Positions 41,321-51,863 of a DNA stretch of 64,000 nucleotides are shown one piece after another. Every line of letters begins with the position of its first letter. The first letter of the stretch is position 1. The position numbers and the translations under genes are program-made. Under the pieces are notes generated by a model. That model did not search any database, was not told the origin of the DNA, and saw only the letters and a list, made by a program, of their open reading frames with translations. The stretch is from Eutreptiella sp. 'Long Island Sound 2002'. Taxonomy: Eukaryota; Euglenozoa; Euglenophyceae; Eutreptiales; Eutreptiaceae. The stretch is taken from positions 28,232,853 to 28,296,852 of the forward strand of contig OZ038385.1 of NCBI GenBank assembly GCA_964036045.1. The letters are read 5' to 3'.

Positions 41321-43102
41321 ACCACCGCAGAGGCGGCCACCCAGCACGACCCCATCCAAGCCCTCGTCCGCATCCCCGTCACCAAGCGCCCCGTCATCCA
41401 TCCCCCACAAACCACCACCACCGCCAGCCAAACCGACCCAGGGACGTGGGACCCCTCGTCCACCGTCACCGTCAAGCCCGGCCCCCAACCCTTCCCCCAT
41501 GCCCACCACATAGTGCAACCCCGGGGACTGCCCACAATGCCCAACCCCCCACCCCCACAATGGGGACCAGAACACCCACAAGGGGTCCATGGGCCATACC
41601 CGCAACACCAACCCCACCACTACCCACACCACCACCACCAGCGGCCCCACCACCACCACTACCAACACCACCCCCACCACTACCACTGCCCACCGCCCTA
41701 CCCCAGCGGGCCACAACCCCCCATGCACGAACAGCACCAGCGGACGGGATGGCAGCCACCGAGCGCTCCACCCGCATACCCCACCTACCGCCAGGAGCCA
41801 CCCCCCCCGTACCAGCCACCACCCCCGTACCAGGAACCGTATCCGTACCCCCCCGGCCACCATCCGATGGCCGAAGGGGCCCCCCGGGCCCTACCCCGCC
41901 AAGGACAGCCGCTCGACCCATACCACCAGCCACTGCCGCCACCACACCCCTACGTGGCGGACCCATGAACGACGGGGGACCTTCCCCCCCCCTGCCCCCA
42001 GTACCAGGCGGCACCGCGCGAGGCCCCCCAGGGGCCGCCGACGCCTCCGGACTGGCCCGACTCGAGCGAAGAGGCCCGGTCCCGCAAACAGCGGGGCTCC
42101 CGCTCCCCCCCCGCACGGCACACTCGCCCACGGCGCCCACACTCCCACCGCGCCTCAACCACCCACTCGCCCCGCTCCCGCTCCCCCAGGTACCACCACG
42201 ACCCCCCGGGACCCCGCTCCCGTCGCTCCCGCTCCCCCAGGGACCACCACGAGCGCCACCGCCGCCCCATGTCCCCCTCCCCCTCCCCCCAACAGCCAAA
42301 CAAGACCCCACCCCCAGCCCCCGCCACCACCACTCCCGCTCCCCCCTGACGCAGCCAGGCACGGCACTGCCGCCCCAAGTCCACCTCCCCCTCCCCCCAC
42401 ACGCCCCGCCGGGCTCCCCGTTCCCCCCGCCACCCGTACCCATCCACCACCCCCAGCCCCCGCCACCACCACTCCCGGTACCCTCGGACGCCACCGAGGG
42501 CGCCACGGCCGCCCCATGTCCACCTCCCCCTCCCGCTCCCCCCTCCGCCTGTACCCGTCCTCCACCCCCAGCCCCCGCCGCCGCCGCTCCCGCTCCTTCA
42601 GGCACCGCCACCCCCGCCACCACCGCAGGTCCACGTCCTCCCCCCGCCGCACCACGACCACGGGCACGGACCCCTCCCCCCCCCGGGCCCCCGCCCACCT
42701 CGCCTGGTGGTCTCCCCCCGCTCTGCAAGAGCTCCGCCGCTGGGTGAAGTGGGCCGGAGGAGCGGGAAGGCACGAAGGGGTGCACATGGTGCATACCTTC
42801 GAGGAGGTGCGCACCCGCACCCCCGCAAACCCCAGCGAGGCCGCCCCGGAGGCCATCATGCCGCAAGCGGCATGGGAGGCCCTCTTCCGCGATGCGGTGC
42901 AGGGCCTCCGCCCCCCCTACACCCCCCAAGCCCTCCGCCAGTGGCTCCAGGCCACCCGCCCCCAGGCCTGGGCCGCCAGCGCCCCCTCCCCACCCCGCCC
43001 CTCCCGCCACCACCACACCAGGAAGGGGCAGGACAAGGGCAAAGGAAGGGCAAGTGCACCAAGGAGCACTCAGGCAAGAGGGCACGGAAGGGCCCCAAGT
43101 GA
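41321..43102 (+). pseudogene. LINE B' second ORF, RS-rich and C-terminal part
   Basis: Lacks the protease because of 5' truncation. Pro/His/Gln-rich sequence is followed by SR-like repeats in one frame (RRSRS-type units with HHHRSRSP near 42080-42650). The conserved WWSPPALQELRRWVKWAGG, HMVHTFEEVRTRTPAN and AIMPQAAWEALFRDAVQGL segment (42710-42905) ends in KRARKGPK at 43102. Several frames are open because the sequence is low-complexity. Frame changes relative to LINE B indicate indel decay. Confidence 0.55.
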
Positions 43103-43707
43103 GGGCAGGCACACGCAGGGACAGGACGCCGGAAGCGACACCACATGGGGGCAGGAAACCACCCAAGAACCAGGAAGGGGCGGGAACGGGGACCAAGACA
43201 CGGAGGAAAAGGGCACCACGGCAGGCACCACGACCCACACCCAGGAAGGGCACACCACGACGGGGGGACCAGCGCCGCCCAAGCCCCACCAAACACCCCA
43301 ACACACACCACCGAAGCAAACATCGGACGCCATGCGGATCACACCAGCGCACGCCCACCGGCCACCGGAAACCACACGGAGAACGGAGGGCACACCTACA
43401 CGGGGAGAACGGGCCACACCCACAGAGGAAGCGGCAGGGAACGCCGCCGCACGGCGCACCACCACGCCCTCACCGCCAGGCGACGACCCCGGCCACCACA
43501 AAGGCCACCTCACAGGCACCGGAAGAGGACGAAGGCACGGCCGCGGCACCCACGACTAGGGACCGAAACCCCCAGAGGACACGGGACCAAGGCACAGGCC
43601 CCCAGGGAGGGCAACCCCACGGACCGTAACGCGACCACGCTTTTGGCTATGAGGGCCGGGCTGCCTTACCATCGCGGCTGGACGCAGAGTATGGCTAGGC
43701 ACTTGGA
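43103..43707 (+). other. LINE B' 3' UTR, proximal part
   Basis: GC-rich linker between the second-ORF stop and the captured fragment, parallel to 21471-21932 in LINE B. It is longer than in LINE B by a local insertion near 43120-43270 (GGACAGGACGCCGG onward). No gene is supported. Confidence 0.5.
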
Positions 43708-44291
43708 TTGACGGCCGGGGGCTTGATCTCAGCTGGTCTCACGTCCGTGAGGGCGTCCGTCACCAACCTGTTGCGTCCAGTGGAGGAATGGCACTGCGGC
43801 GGCACGCGGATCCCGTCCAGGATGTATTTCGAGCGCCGCAAGGGGAAGTGAAAGGCTGAGATCGCGAAGGCCTCGGTGCTGCTGGACGGTGCCCCCTTCA
43901 AGGCCTTCTCCGAGCGCCGTGAAGACTGGAAGTGCCAAGATTACTACCGGTGCCCCGGACCCCTGCAGTTCAGCACCAGAGATATGGACATCCCCCTGAC
44001 CCTGAAGTATGAGCTCATGCCTGCCGGCGGCACCGACCCGGACCCTCATGTCCCTGCCAGCGCAGCCAAGCTGCAGTGCAAGCCTTGCGCCACTCAAACG
44101 GCGTTCGGAAGCCACCTCCACCGTCCGACTCCTGATTTCTGTTTGTCTGCCTTGGAGAAGGAACGCCTTTCCTACACCCCGAGTACGCCTGCCTGTCTGC
44201 GAGGCCCGGTAAAGATTGAGTCCATGGGTGAGAGTCAGTGTGCACGCCCCAAGGACACCGTGATCATTCAGCAGAATTTCCCGAAGACCTA
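43708..44291 (+). pseudogene. Captured phosphofructokinase (PFP-like) fragment in LINE B'
   Basis: Second copy of the fragment at 20889-21470. Reads GGLISAG, RPVEEWHCGGT, FERRKGK, TGA, then ASVLLDGAPFKAFSERRED, YYRCPGPLQF, and on in the same frame to EKERLSYTPSTPACLRGP and NFPKTY. It lacks the 4-base gain of the LINE B copy, so the two together show the ancestral reading. Substitutions such as SMMN to SRMY fall in conserved positions, as expected of neutral decay inside a UTR. Confidence 0.75.
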
Positions 44292-46113
44292 CCCGACCCA
44301 CCAGCCCGAGCGGCACGCCCAAGCCCCCACAACACGGACCCAGCGAGCCACCCACACCTAACCGCACCCCCCAACCACCAGCCGGCCACACTCCGGCCCG
44401 CACTCCGCACCACGACACAGGCCAGGCTGACCTCCACTGACCCACCGCGGCACCACGCAAGACCACGGCACACCGCACCACAGCGCGCCACAGTGCAACG
44501 CACCACAGCACGACGCGACGCGACGCGGCACAGAGCGGCACAGCACGACACAACTGACCCTAACCTGAGGGACTAACCGGAGCCAGCCACCGCACACCCT
44601 GGAAGGCGCCGCGCCAGCACGCCACACACCAGCACCGCAGGCCACACACGGGGCCACAGCGCGCCAGGCGACAACGGTGGCGGACCACCCAGAAGAATAC
44701 AGCCGGCACCGCAGAGGGGAAAGGACACGAACAACCCCAGCCCCCTAACCCAAAACCACAAGCACCCGCCTGGCGCGGCCGCCCAGCCGGCAGAGCCAGG
44801 ACCAAACCCGGTAAGAAGGGGCGCCGAGCCCACCGTGTACATGGCCCACCCGACCCATGGGGCCGGAACGCGGCCACACAGAACGCAACTGGAGACAACA
44901 GCCCGGAAGACAACACTGAATGCAGGCCAGTGCGTGCGCCAGCCCAGGGAAGGCAGAGAGAGGAACAGGCAAGCCCCCCCCCCCCCAAAAAAAAGGAGGG
45001 GGGAGGGGGAAAAGGCACGAAAACAGCCCACAGCCGCCAAACCGCCCGCCAACACCACCACAGGCGGCCAAACCCCCCCCCAAGAAGGCACCGAAGACAG
45101 GACCCCCACAGAGGCACAGGGGGACCACCCACCCAAAACCGGCCACACCAAGCCAGTAACAGCGGCCCACGGGGAAAAAGGGACACCGAAACGGACAAAA
45201 AAAAAAGAAAAAAGGAGAACCACCAGCCCAGCCCGAAAGAAAGGGGATGGAGGGACAGGGACCACAAAGCCCGGGGAAAAAAAAAATAAGAAAAACAAAA
45301 GAAAAAACAAAAGCGCAAAAAACACACCCCGACAACCCAGCCAAGAAGGGCTGGGCACATCCGAGACCCGGGCCAAACACACACGCCCAAACCGCACGCC
45401 GGAACCGGAAACGGCGGGGAGCAAGCGGGGCGCCCACGAAACCACACACGTCCCAAAAGCAGGCCGAAACCGAAGCCCAACCACGAACACCACAAACAGC
45501 CGACACTAGAGGGACAACGCCACAAACCGTGCCCAAACACACCCACCCAAGACCCCAGCCAGGACTGGCGGGGTTAACAAAACCCACACCCAACCGCCAA
45601 CCGGACCCAAACACAAACGCCGCACAACAGTAGGAAACCCAGTGCCCACAGCCCGGGCACTGAGGCAGCCCGTGCCATGCAGGTGAGCCGGCCAAACGAG
45701 ATCCGGAGACCGGGGGTAAGGCTGCATCCTAAGGCCTGCGCTGCTTTGGGACTCGAGGCGGAGCGTGCGACACCCAAGCACCTCGGAACCCTAGTGCCAA
45801 GAACGTGCATGCATGCCTTGGGAACGGGATACGCCAGGAAGTCCGGTGAACCCCTAGGGTTCCGCTCAAAGGAGGGGACGTGCGCAAGCACGGGGGCACA
45901 CCCTCCCGGCGAGACAAGCATGTCACGCTGGCGGCGATCAGCCCTCCCGGCGGTGCCCGGGGCCGCTTTGTTGGTGGCCAACAGTCAGGTCTAGCGGGAA
46001 GTAAGCCGCCTCCCCTCTACACGCGCGGAGCCTCTTCCTGTTCGTCACAGGGGCGACGCCAGGGGGAACCATGAGGCGCCTCTCCACGACCGAGTGCACC
46101 TACCTACCTACCT
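44292..46113 (+). other. LINE B' 3' UTR, distal part
   Basis: Mirrors 19082-20888. A-runs near 44990, 45200 and 45280 interrupt C-rich sequence. The final 450 bases, from GTGAGCCGGCCAAACGAGATCC (about 45682) onward, are the most conserved part between B and B'. They fit a structured 3' end recognised by the RT. Ends in ACCT repeats. Confidence 0.6.
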
Positions 46114-47136
46114 GGCCTTCCGCCAGGACTCGGCTCCAGAAAGCCACCGGCACGTGCCTCCCATCGTCAAGCACTTGTTCCAACACAGCCCCAATGGCGT
46201 AGTCGGAAGCGTCGGTGCGCAGGACGAACCCTCGGTCAGGATCCACGACGTGCAGACCCACTGCGGATAGCAGCGCCTGCTTCATCCCCTCAACGGTACG
46301 GTCGGACTCTTCATTCCAGACCAGAGCCTTCTTGGACCCCTTCTTGGTCTCCTCTCGGTTGCCCTTGAGCATGGTCGTCATGAGGGCTGCATACTCCGCA
46401 TACATCTTGATATACCCCAAGTAGTAGTTGCAGAATCCCAAGTACGCCCGTAGCTCAGAGACCGTTTTGGGCTTTTCCCAGTGCTCAATTGCAGCCACCA
46501 TGCCAGGTAACGGCTTCCGCTGCCTGTTCCCAACTACGTGGCCAGCGAAGACCACCTCGCTTACCGCAATGGTGGCCTTGTCACTGCTGCCCCTGAGCTT
46601 GTGCCGAGCCAGAAGGTCCAGCACTCTGGTGACGTCCCTCTCATGTGCCTCCAGGAGCTCCTCATAGCTCATACTGGGGTCCCGGGACGCGACGATCACG
46701 TCGTCCACGAAGGGGTCCGCACAGTCACGCACCGGCTCAAGCACGTTCTCCGGCATCCGCTGAAAAGCCGCATTGCCGTTGGTAACGCCCATGGGCATCA
46801 CCTCCCACTGGAGGGGTCCAAGTGGTGTGCTCATTGCTGTGCAAGCACGGGACTCCTCGGCGAGAGGCATCTGATGATAACCATGTTTCAGGTCAATCAC
46901 CGTGAAAATCCTCCGCCGGTATTGTCTTTGCAGCATGTCCTCAATTAGGGGCAGCGTATAGCTGTCATGCTGCGTTTGGGTGTTTAGGCCGCAGTAGTTG
47001 ACCACGAGCCGCCACTCTCCGGCCACCTTCTTGAGAACGACGAAGCACGGGGAGGCCCACTCGGAGTGGCACGGCTCAAGCCAGCCCCTCTCGATGAATT
47101 CACGGAGGATCTTCTCCATGACCCCCTTTCTCTCGC
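46114..47136. repeat. 1023-bp direct repeat, right copy
   Basis: Begins GGCCTTCCGCCAGGACTCGG right after the LINE B' tail and ends TTTCTCTCGC, where the gypsy sequence continues upstream. Same length as 40298-41320. Confidence 0.85.
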
Positions 47137-47167
47137 CCCTCAGGGCGAACTCCCGGTGTCGGTACAC
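46114..47167 (-). pseudogene. Gypsy D reverse transcriptase, first copy
   Basis: Encodes RT from YRHREFALRGE through VIDLKHGYHQMPL, CADPFVDDVIVASRD (catalytic FVDD intact), GFCNYYLGYIKMYAE and the start of RNase H (DASDYAIGAVLEQ). It is cut at RVLAEGQ by the LINE B' tail, which adds VGR. The preceding pol segment is in another frame, so a frameshift lies near 47170. The annotated ORF start is a GTG, not a true initiation site. Confidence 0.85.
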
Positions 47168-47169
47168 AC

Positions 47170-48392
47170 GGGGGTCCGGTTTTTAGTCGTATCTTGGCCT
47201 CGCCATACGGTCCACGCACCGGTGGGGGAAACACAGGTTTTCCGCTGAAGAAGGTATTCCAATACTTCTGCTTCAGCCTGGCCCTCAATGCCTGGATCTT
47301 GGGGCACTCATCGGACTCCGCCTTGGCCTTGCCAGGCACCTGAACCACTGAGCTTACTTGCGGGGTGTCACCGCATGGTTTCGGCTCTGGTGGTCTTCCC
47401 AGGTGGCCCAAAGGGCCATCTCTGGTCTTGCCTTGGAACAGGTCGCCGCAGGTGGGTGCGTTGCCGCCGATTGGCTCGTCCTGGCTGGACACGTGGTCCA
47501 GCACCCTCCTTACGAAGGTATCCCCATCATAGGAACCAGAGACGATCGAGTCCACTTCCCACCAGGCTTTGTCCTGGCCCCTGCCCTCACGCTGGCTTCC
47601 CCAGTCGTGAAAGGGCTGACCCATATACCCCTGAACCAGATCCAACTCCTCTTCGGTGTGGAGGTCCTCCGATTCTCAGATGTCAACAGGGCAAACCGCA
47701 AAGCATTGCCGCCATGGCTCCGCTATGATGCGGTTGACACACACGAAGTCCGTGGTGTTGGCCTGCTCCAGGCCCCCATCCACATAGTGGAATTCCGTTG
47801 GCCATCTCTGGGCCGGCATGGGCTGTCCCTTAGCGTCCTGATAGACACTCTCTCCAGCCGGTAGGACGACCTTGTTTAAGGTCATGTTGGTCAGTGAGAC
47901 CACCCAATCTTGGGTGCTTTCCTCCCAGGTGCATCCCATAGGAACAACCAGCACTGCCTTGGAGCGGTCCTTGCGAATCTTCGCTACCGCCCTTGGAATG
48001 TCCCATCGGGGGCAATGGATCCACATCAAACCCTGATGCGGACCCCAGTGCTTCTTCCACACGGAGTCCTGGGTCCTCCAGTACTTCTCACAAACCCGAA
48101 GATGGGCGGAGGTTCCTGAAGAGAACGCATCCAGGGCCAGATCCGAAGCTCCCAGGTCCGCGACCACTCGGCTCGCCACTTCCGGCATTACGCCGTACTC
48201 CTGGTTTGCTGGCCCAGCTGGCTCAGTCCCCAGTGCAGCTACTTCGAGCTGATTGCGTTCCGGGTGGATCTATTGGCACTCCACATGATGCTCAGGTGAC
48301 GAAAGCCACGGGAGCTGGTCTTCCTGGTACAGGGTCATGGAGGCCTGGGCCGGGAGAACGCCGGAGTCCGTCTCCATCATGAAGTTGTACCA
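47170..48392 (-). pseudogene. Gypsy D pol linker with methyltransferase-like segment
   Basis: Joins protease to RT. It holds the motif DLALDAFSSG, then WKKHWG, WIHCPRWDIPRAV and KAVLVVPMG (about 48130-47950). This spacing resembles the Dam-like methyltransferase-fold domain found in some retroelement pols (DxFAS, then NPPF-like, then LVxP). Element F has TDIFASRD, WHRHWG and GILVITG at the same place. Breaks: frameshift near 48393, TAG 48270-48272, TGA 47676-47678. The NPPF catalytic motif is not intact in either copy, so enzyme activity is unlikely. Confidence 0.5.
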
Positions 48393-49094
48393 ACGATCAT
48401 GTCCCAGTCCATCTCGGCCTCGTAGAAGCGACCTTGCAGGAGGATTTCCTTGCCGAGGTCCGGGCGGCTCAGCTCACGATGGTTCACGAACTGCAGCCCA
48501 ATGGCCGCTTCCCTCGTGCCTCCCACCATGTACTGGCCGTTCGCCACCTTCAGCCTGACAGGTCTCCGACTGTCGGTCAAGCACTCTGGCGGAAGTATGC
48601 CAGCCTTGACCAGGCTGACCTGAGCTCCCGTGTCGGCCAACACATCGAAGACCTTCTCCACTTCCCCGCATAGGGCGCGGACCTTAAGGTGCAACTGCCG
48701 CTCACGCCCAACACGGCGCACGGCGTGCAAGCTCAGGATTCTCCGGCCGTTCCAGAAGCTCAATAGGCGACTGCTGCAGGTCGTGGACAATGGGCTCAGG
48801 CTGCCCATCTGCAGCATCCAGCTGCGGTCCGGGTGATCCTCGGATACTCTCGGAGAGATCTTGAAGCACATCAAATACGTTCTTGGTCGCGAAGGATGGA
48901 CCGGTGAAGGGGTTCGTGCCTTCACTTGCCCCCACCCTGCGACTGCGACTGTCCTTCGTCTTGGGTGCCGGACCGGGCCTTACGCCCGCGGCAATCCCTT
49001 TGTGCTCATTGTCTCCCAAAAGGGATGGTGCGGCGCTTCCCGCAACACCATCCTGCGACCGCCGTAGCTGGGGCCCTTGGCTGCAGGGGCTCCG
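48393..49094 (-). pseudogene. Gypsy D pol N-terminus and aspartic protease
   Basis: The frame reopens in phase right after the gag UAG (49095-49097) with RSPCSQG, continues through GDNEHKGIAAGVRPG to about 48725, then shifts. The protease follows in the new frame: LHAVRRVGRERQLHLKVRA, then FDVLADTGAQVSLV (active-site DTG, about 48640), RPVRLKVANGQ and WDMIVG. Retroelement proteases work as dimers with one DTG each. A second frameshift ends the ORF after DWDMIVG. Cleaves Gag-Pol in the particle. Confidence 0.75.
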
Positions 49095-51863
49095 CTAAGG
49101 TGCGTCGCTTGTGGTAGCAGGGGTACTCTCTTCCGCATCAACCTCGTTGACACTCTTCTTCTTTCCCCCTTTCTTACCCTTCTTGTCCTTGTCCTTGTTC
49201 TTGTCGTCCGACTTGGGGACCCAGGACTTCTTGATCTCCTGGATCTCCTTGGCCAACTCGGTCCCCACCGACATCAGCTTGGAGAGCTCGTCCTTGGTGA
49301 TCTCCACCTTGGTCTCCCGGATACCTGCGGGTGCACGCTTCTTCGACGCGTGCACCTTCTTGTAGGCCTCTGTGTCGGCCTTGTGGATGGGGCATGTCTG
49401 GTGGTCATGGTTGAACCCTTTGTTCCTCCCATAACACACGAAACAGCCCTGAGGGTGAGCTCGTATGAACTCCCCAAAGGACAGCGGAGGGTCGCCTGTG
49501 CGGCGCGGCTCCTTCTTCTCCTTCTTCTTCCAACCCTTCTGCAGGGGCTTCCAGTTTCTCCGGTTGCTCCCCGTGTTCAGGTTGTTGGCCACAAAGGCAC
49601 AAACAGCTGTCTCGGCGGGCTCACCGTTGTCGTCCTCATCGTCGATGGCCTCACCAGCTTCGGTTCCCACTGGGTCCATGGCAGCTTCCCCGCCCGACCC
49701 TTCGCCAACATAGTTGACGTCACGGTCACCGGCCTTCAAGCCGCGGGTGTGGTGGAGATTTCTGTACTCTTTGAGCACTTCCTCTCCGACCCAATTCAAG
49801 ACCTCGTCGCAGGTCATCCGCGCCGCGATGGCCTGCAGACGGAGGGTCTGGCCGCCCACGTCACACTCGTCGAGGCGCAACATCGCGGTCTTCTTGCGAT
49901 CGCCCGTGACGGTGATGAGGAGGGCGTTCCGCAGCTCTCGCCGCTTGACATCGCGCGCCACATGCTTATTTGTCCAAGCCAACACTTTTGGATGATACTC
50001 CTTGGGGAGCATCATCTTGAACATTTGGGTGAACTTGGCTCTCTTGGCTTTCTCCTTGGTGACTCTCTTGTTCCATGCCTCCGGCAGCATGGAGAGCAGG
50101 TGGGCCTGCTCGTCACACTCATTCCAGTCCTCCACGTTGCGGCGGAAGAGGGTGTATTGCCCCCGGAAGTCTCCCCAATCCCGTAGGCGGATCTCCCGAC
50201 CAGCATGCTGAAGGTTGATGGCCCTCCAACGCTTGGCAGCCACCTGCGGAGCGTCCACCCGCTCCTGCTCGTTGAGCCAGTTCTTGGCTTCCTTGAGGGT
50301 CTTGATTTTCGCCTCCTTGGTCACCACGAAGTATAGCTCTTGGAGCACCTCTGGCAGGCGCCACCTGAACCGTTTGAAGACACATTTCTCCGCCTCTGCG
50401 GAATCCATGTCTTCAGTGACGGTCATCCCCCAATCGTCCAGCTTCTCCAAGAAGCGGTCGAGGTTGAGGGGGTTGCCATCGTACGTCGGGGGCTTGATGT
50501 CCTTGAGATCTTCCCACACGGCGGCATCCGCCGGCTTAGAGACCATGAACGCCGGCCGCGAGGTTGACCGAGGTTCTGATAGGCGTCCCCCACGGAGTCC
50601 CACGGCCGCCACTTCCATCTCCTGCACGGTATCCATGTGGCTGCGCCGTGGTTCATCGATGTACGCTGAACCTAGATGTTCACGCCGTACTCCTCCCATG
50701 TATGCCTCCTCATCACGGCGCCGGCGGCTGCGTTCAGTGGCCTCCCATCGTACACCACGCGGCGGGGTAATGCCGAACTCCTCCAGGTCTTTCTCGCCTC
50801 CGCCGACATCCCACTCCACGTCCCCTCCGGGGACCTCATCTCTGAGTCCACCGTATCGCCCACCAGCCATTTGGATTGGCTCTTGGGCTGGTGCGGGGCG
50901 TCGGGGACGTACCGGTGTCCGCGGTGGAGCACGGCGGTTGTGGTACTCCGCATTGAGCCACTCGTCACGCCAATCTTCACTGCCACTGCCGGGCGGCATA
51001 CGCTCGTTACGGCGGCCCGCGCTGTGATGAGAGGGGGCGCTGAGAGAGGGGGCACTGGCGCTGGGGCGACTACTGGGGGCTCTGCTGGGGGCGTGGGCTC
51101 TGCCTGGACCTGGTCCAGGTCCCCAGCCGTCGTCCGACGAGCCGGACTCCAGGGGTGGGTGGTCGCTGCCGACGCTCCCACGGCCTTCCAGCTCGTCCAA
51201 CCTCTGCTGCAGGCCATTGATGACCTTGTTCAGCAGCCTGGTCTCGCCTCTGGCGATGTCCAGCTCCCTCTGGGCAGCGGCGGCAACCTGGGCGATCTTG
51301 ACAATCTCCTTCTTGGCGATGTCCAGCTCCTTCTGTGCGCCCGCGGCGACCCTGGCGATGCAGATCATCTCGCCTTTGCCCGTGTCTACCTCACGCTCGA
51401 GGGTCTGGACCCTCCTGCGGAGGTGGACGGTCCACCGCCAAGTGGCCTCCGGGTCGCCGTCTTCTGGTGGGCCGTTGGGGTCCCCAGGGGGTCCTCCAGG
51501 AGGGCCGACGCCGGGTCCGCCTGGTCCAGGGGGTCCTCCCCCGCCCGGAGGTCTGCCTCCGGGGGGTCCACCTGGTGGGCGTCCTCCAGGGGGTCCTGAT
51601 GGTCCTCCGCCAGGGAGTCCCGGTGGACATCCGCGCTGTGCACGCCACCTGTGCGCCCTTCCCCTCCAAGCCCTAGCAGGGAAACGTGTCCTGGCGTCAC
51701 TGTTAGGCCACAGTTGCTTAGCAGCGCTGTGTTCTCTTGTCTTCTTCAGAGGAGGGTCATTAGGACCCCACACCCACACACCCGCGCCCACGGCATGTGG
51801 GTGACGGACCCCAACAGAACGCCAAGAGGGCGGGCAGTCGGAGGAGGGGGAGCGCCTGACCAC
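49095..51863 (-). CDS. Gypsy D Gag polyprotein
   Basis: 922-codon ORF. The first about 90 residues come from the 51622-51765 repeat and satellite edge and may be leader. A Pro/Gly-rich tract follows (about 51600-51480), then heptad-like helices (LEREVDTGKGE to LLNKVINGLQQRLDELEG, about 51410-51180) likely to form coiled coils. The capsid-type segment starts IKPPTYDGNPLNLDRFLEKL (about 50490). A zinc knuckle is CFVCYGRNKGFNHDHQTC (about 49448-49395). The C-terminus is Lys-rich. It ends in TAG, with pol continuing in the same frame, so Gag-Pol may be made by UAG readthrough. Exact start uncertain. Confidence 0.8.
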   Translation of the reverse strand: MVRRSPSSDCPPSWRSVGVRHPHAVGAGVWVWGPNDPPLKKTREHSAAKQLWPNSDARTRFPARAWRGRAHRWRAQRGCPPGLPGGGPSGPPGGRPPGGPPGGRPPGGGGPPGPGGPGVGPPGGPPGDPNGPPEDGDPEATWRWTVHLRRRVQTLEREVDTGKGEMICIARVAAGAQKELDIAKKEIVKIAQVAAAAQRELDIARGETRLLNKVINGLQQRLDELEGRGSVGSDHPPLESGSSDDGWGPGPGPGRAHAPSRAPSSRPSASAPSLSAPSHHSAGRRNERMPPGSGSEDWRDEWLNAEYHNRRAPPRTPVRPRRPAPAQEPIQMAGGRYGGLRDEVPGGDVEWDVGGGEKDLEEFGITPPRGVRWEATERSRRRRDEEAYMGGVRREHLGSAYIDEPRRSHMDTVQEMEVAAVGLRGGRLSEPRSTSRPAFMVSKPADAAVWEDLKDIKPPTYDGNPLNLDRFLEKLDDWGMTVTEDMDSAEAEKCVFKRFRWRLPEVLQELYFVVTKEAKIKTLKEAKNWLNEQERVDAPQVAAKRWRAINLQHAGREIRLRDWGDFRGQYTLFRRNVEDWNECDEQAHLLSMLPEAWNKRVTKEKAKRAKFTQMFKMMLPKEYHPKVLAWTNKHVARDVKRRELRNALLITVTGDRKKTAMLRLDECDVGGQTLRLQAIAARMTCDEVLNWVGEEVLKEYRNLHHTRGLKAGDRDVNYVGEGSGGEAAMDPVGTEAGEAIDDEDDNGEPAETAVCAFVANNLNTGSNRRNWKPLQKGWKKKEKKEPRRTGDPPLSFGEFIRAHPQGCFVCYGRNKGFNHDHQTCPIHKADTEAYKKVHASKKRAPAGIRETKVEITKDELSKLMSVGTELAKEIQEIKKSWVPKSDDKNKDKDKKGKKGGKKKSVNEVDAEESTPATTSDAP
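51622..51765 (-). repeat. 144-bp dispersed repeat, copy 1
   Basis: Shares GTTAGGCCACAGTTGCTTAG, CAGCGCTGTGTTCTCTTG and GAGGGTCATTAGGACC with 60864-61009 in the same orientation. It sits at the 5' end of the gypsy D gag ORF and is probably element D leader or N-terminal gag sequence. Confidence 0.7.

Larger units (their letters stand above)
41321..46113 (+). mobile_element. LINE B', 5'-truncated copy of LINE B (4.8 kb)
   Basis: Inverted relative to LINE B. It starts inside the second ORF (matching LINE B at about 32429), runs through the Pro/RS-rich region, the WWSPPALQ C-terminus, the phosphofructokinase fragment and the 3' UTR, and ends in CACCTACCTACCTACCT. It is flanked by the 1023-bp repeat of gypsy RT. 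It serves as the uninterrupted reference that reveals LINE C inside LINE B. Confidence 0.85.
16416..51863 (-). mobile_element. Ty3/gypsy chromovirus D, split by nested insertions
   Basis: Read on the minus strand: gag (51863-49095), UAG, protease (about 48720-48393), linker with a methyltransferase-like segment, RT (47167-46114), LINE B' insertion, duplicated RT plus RNase H (41320-40035), LINE B/C insertion, integrase with chromodomain (19081-17463), short insert, and C-terminal tail (16808-16683). The joins are supported by duplications at each insertion. Several stops and frameshifts show that it is inactive. The 3' LTR probably lies in 16415-15901 plus 4091-3571. No 5' LTR is seen beyond gag, where a satellite begins. 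Confidence 0.8.
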
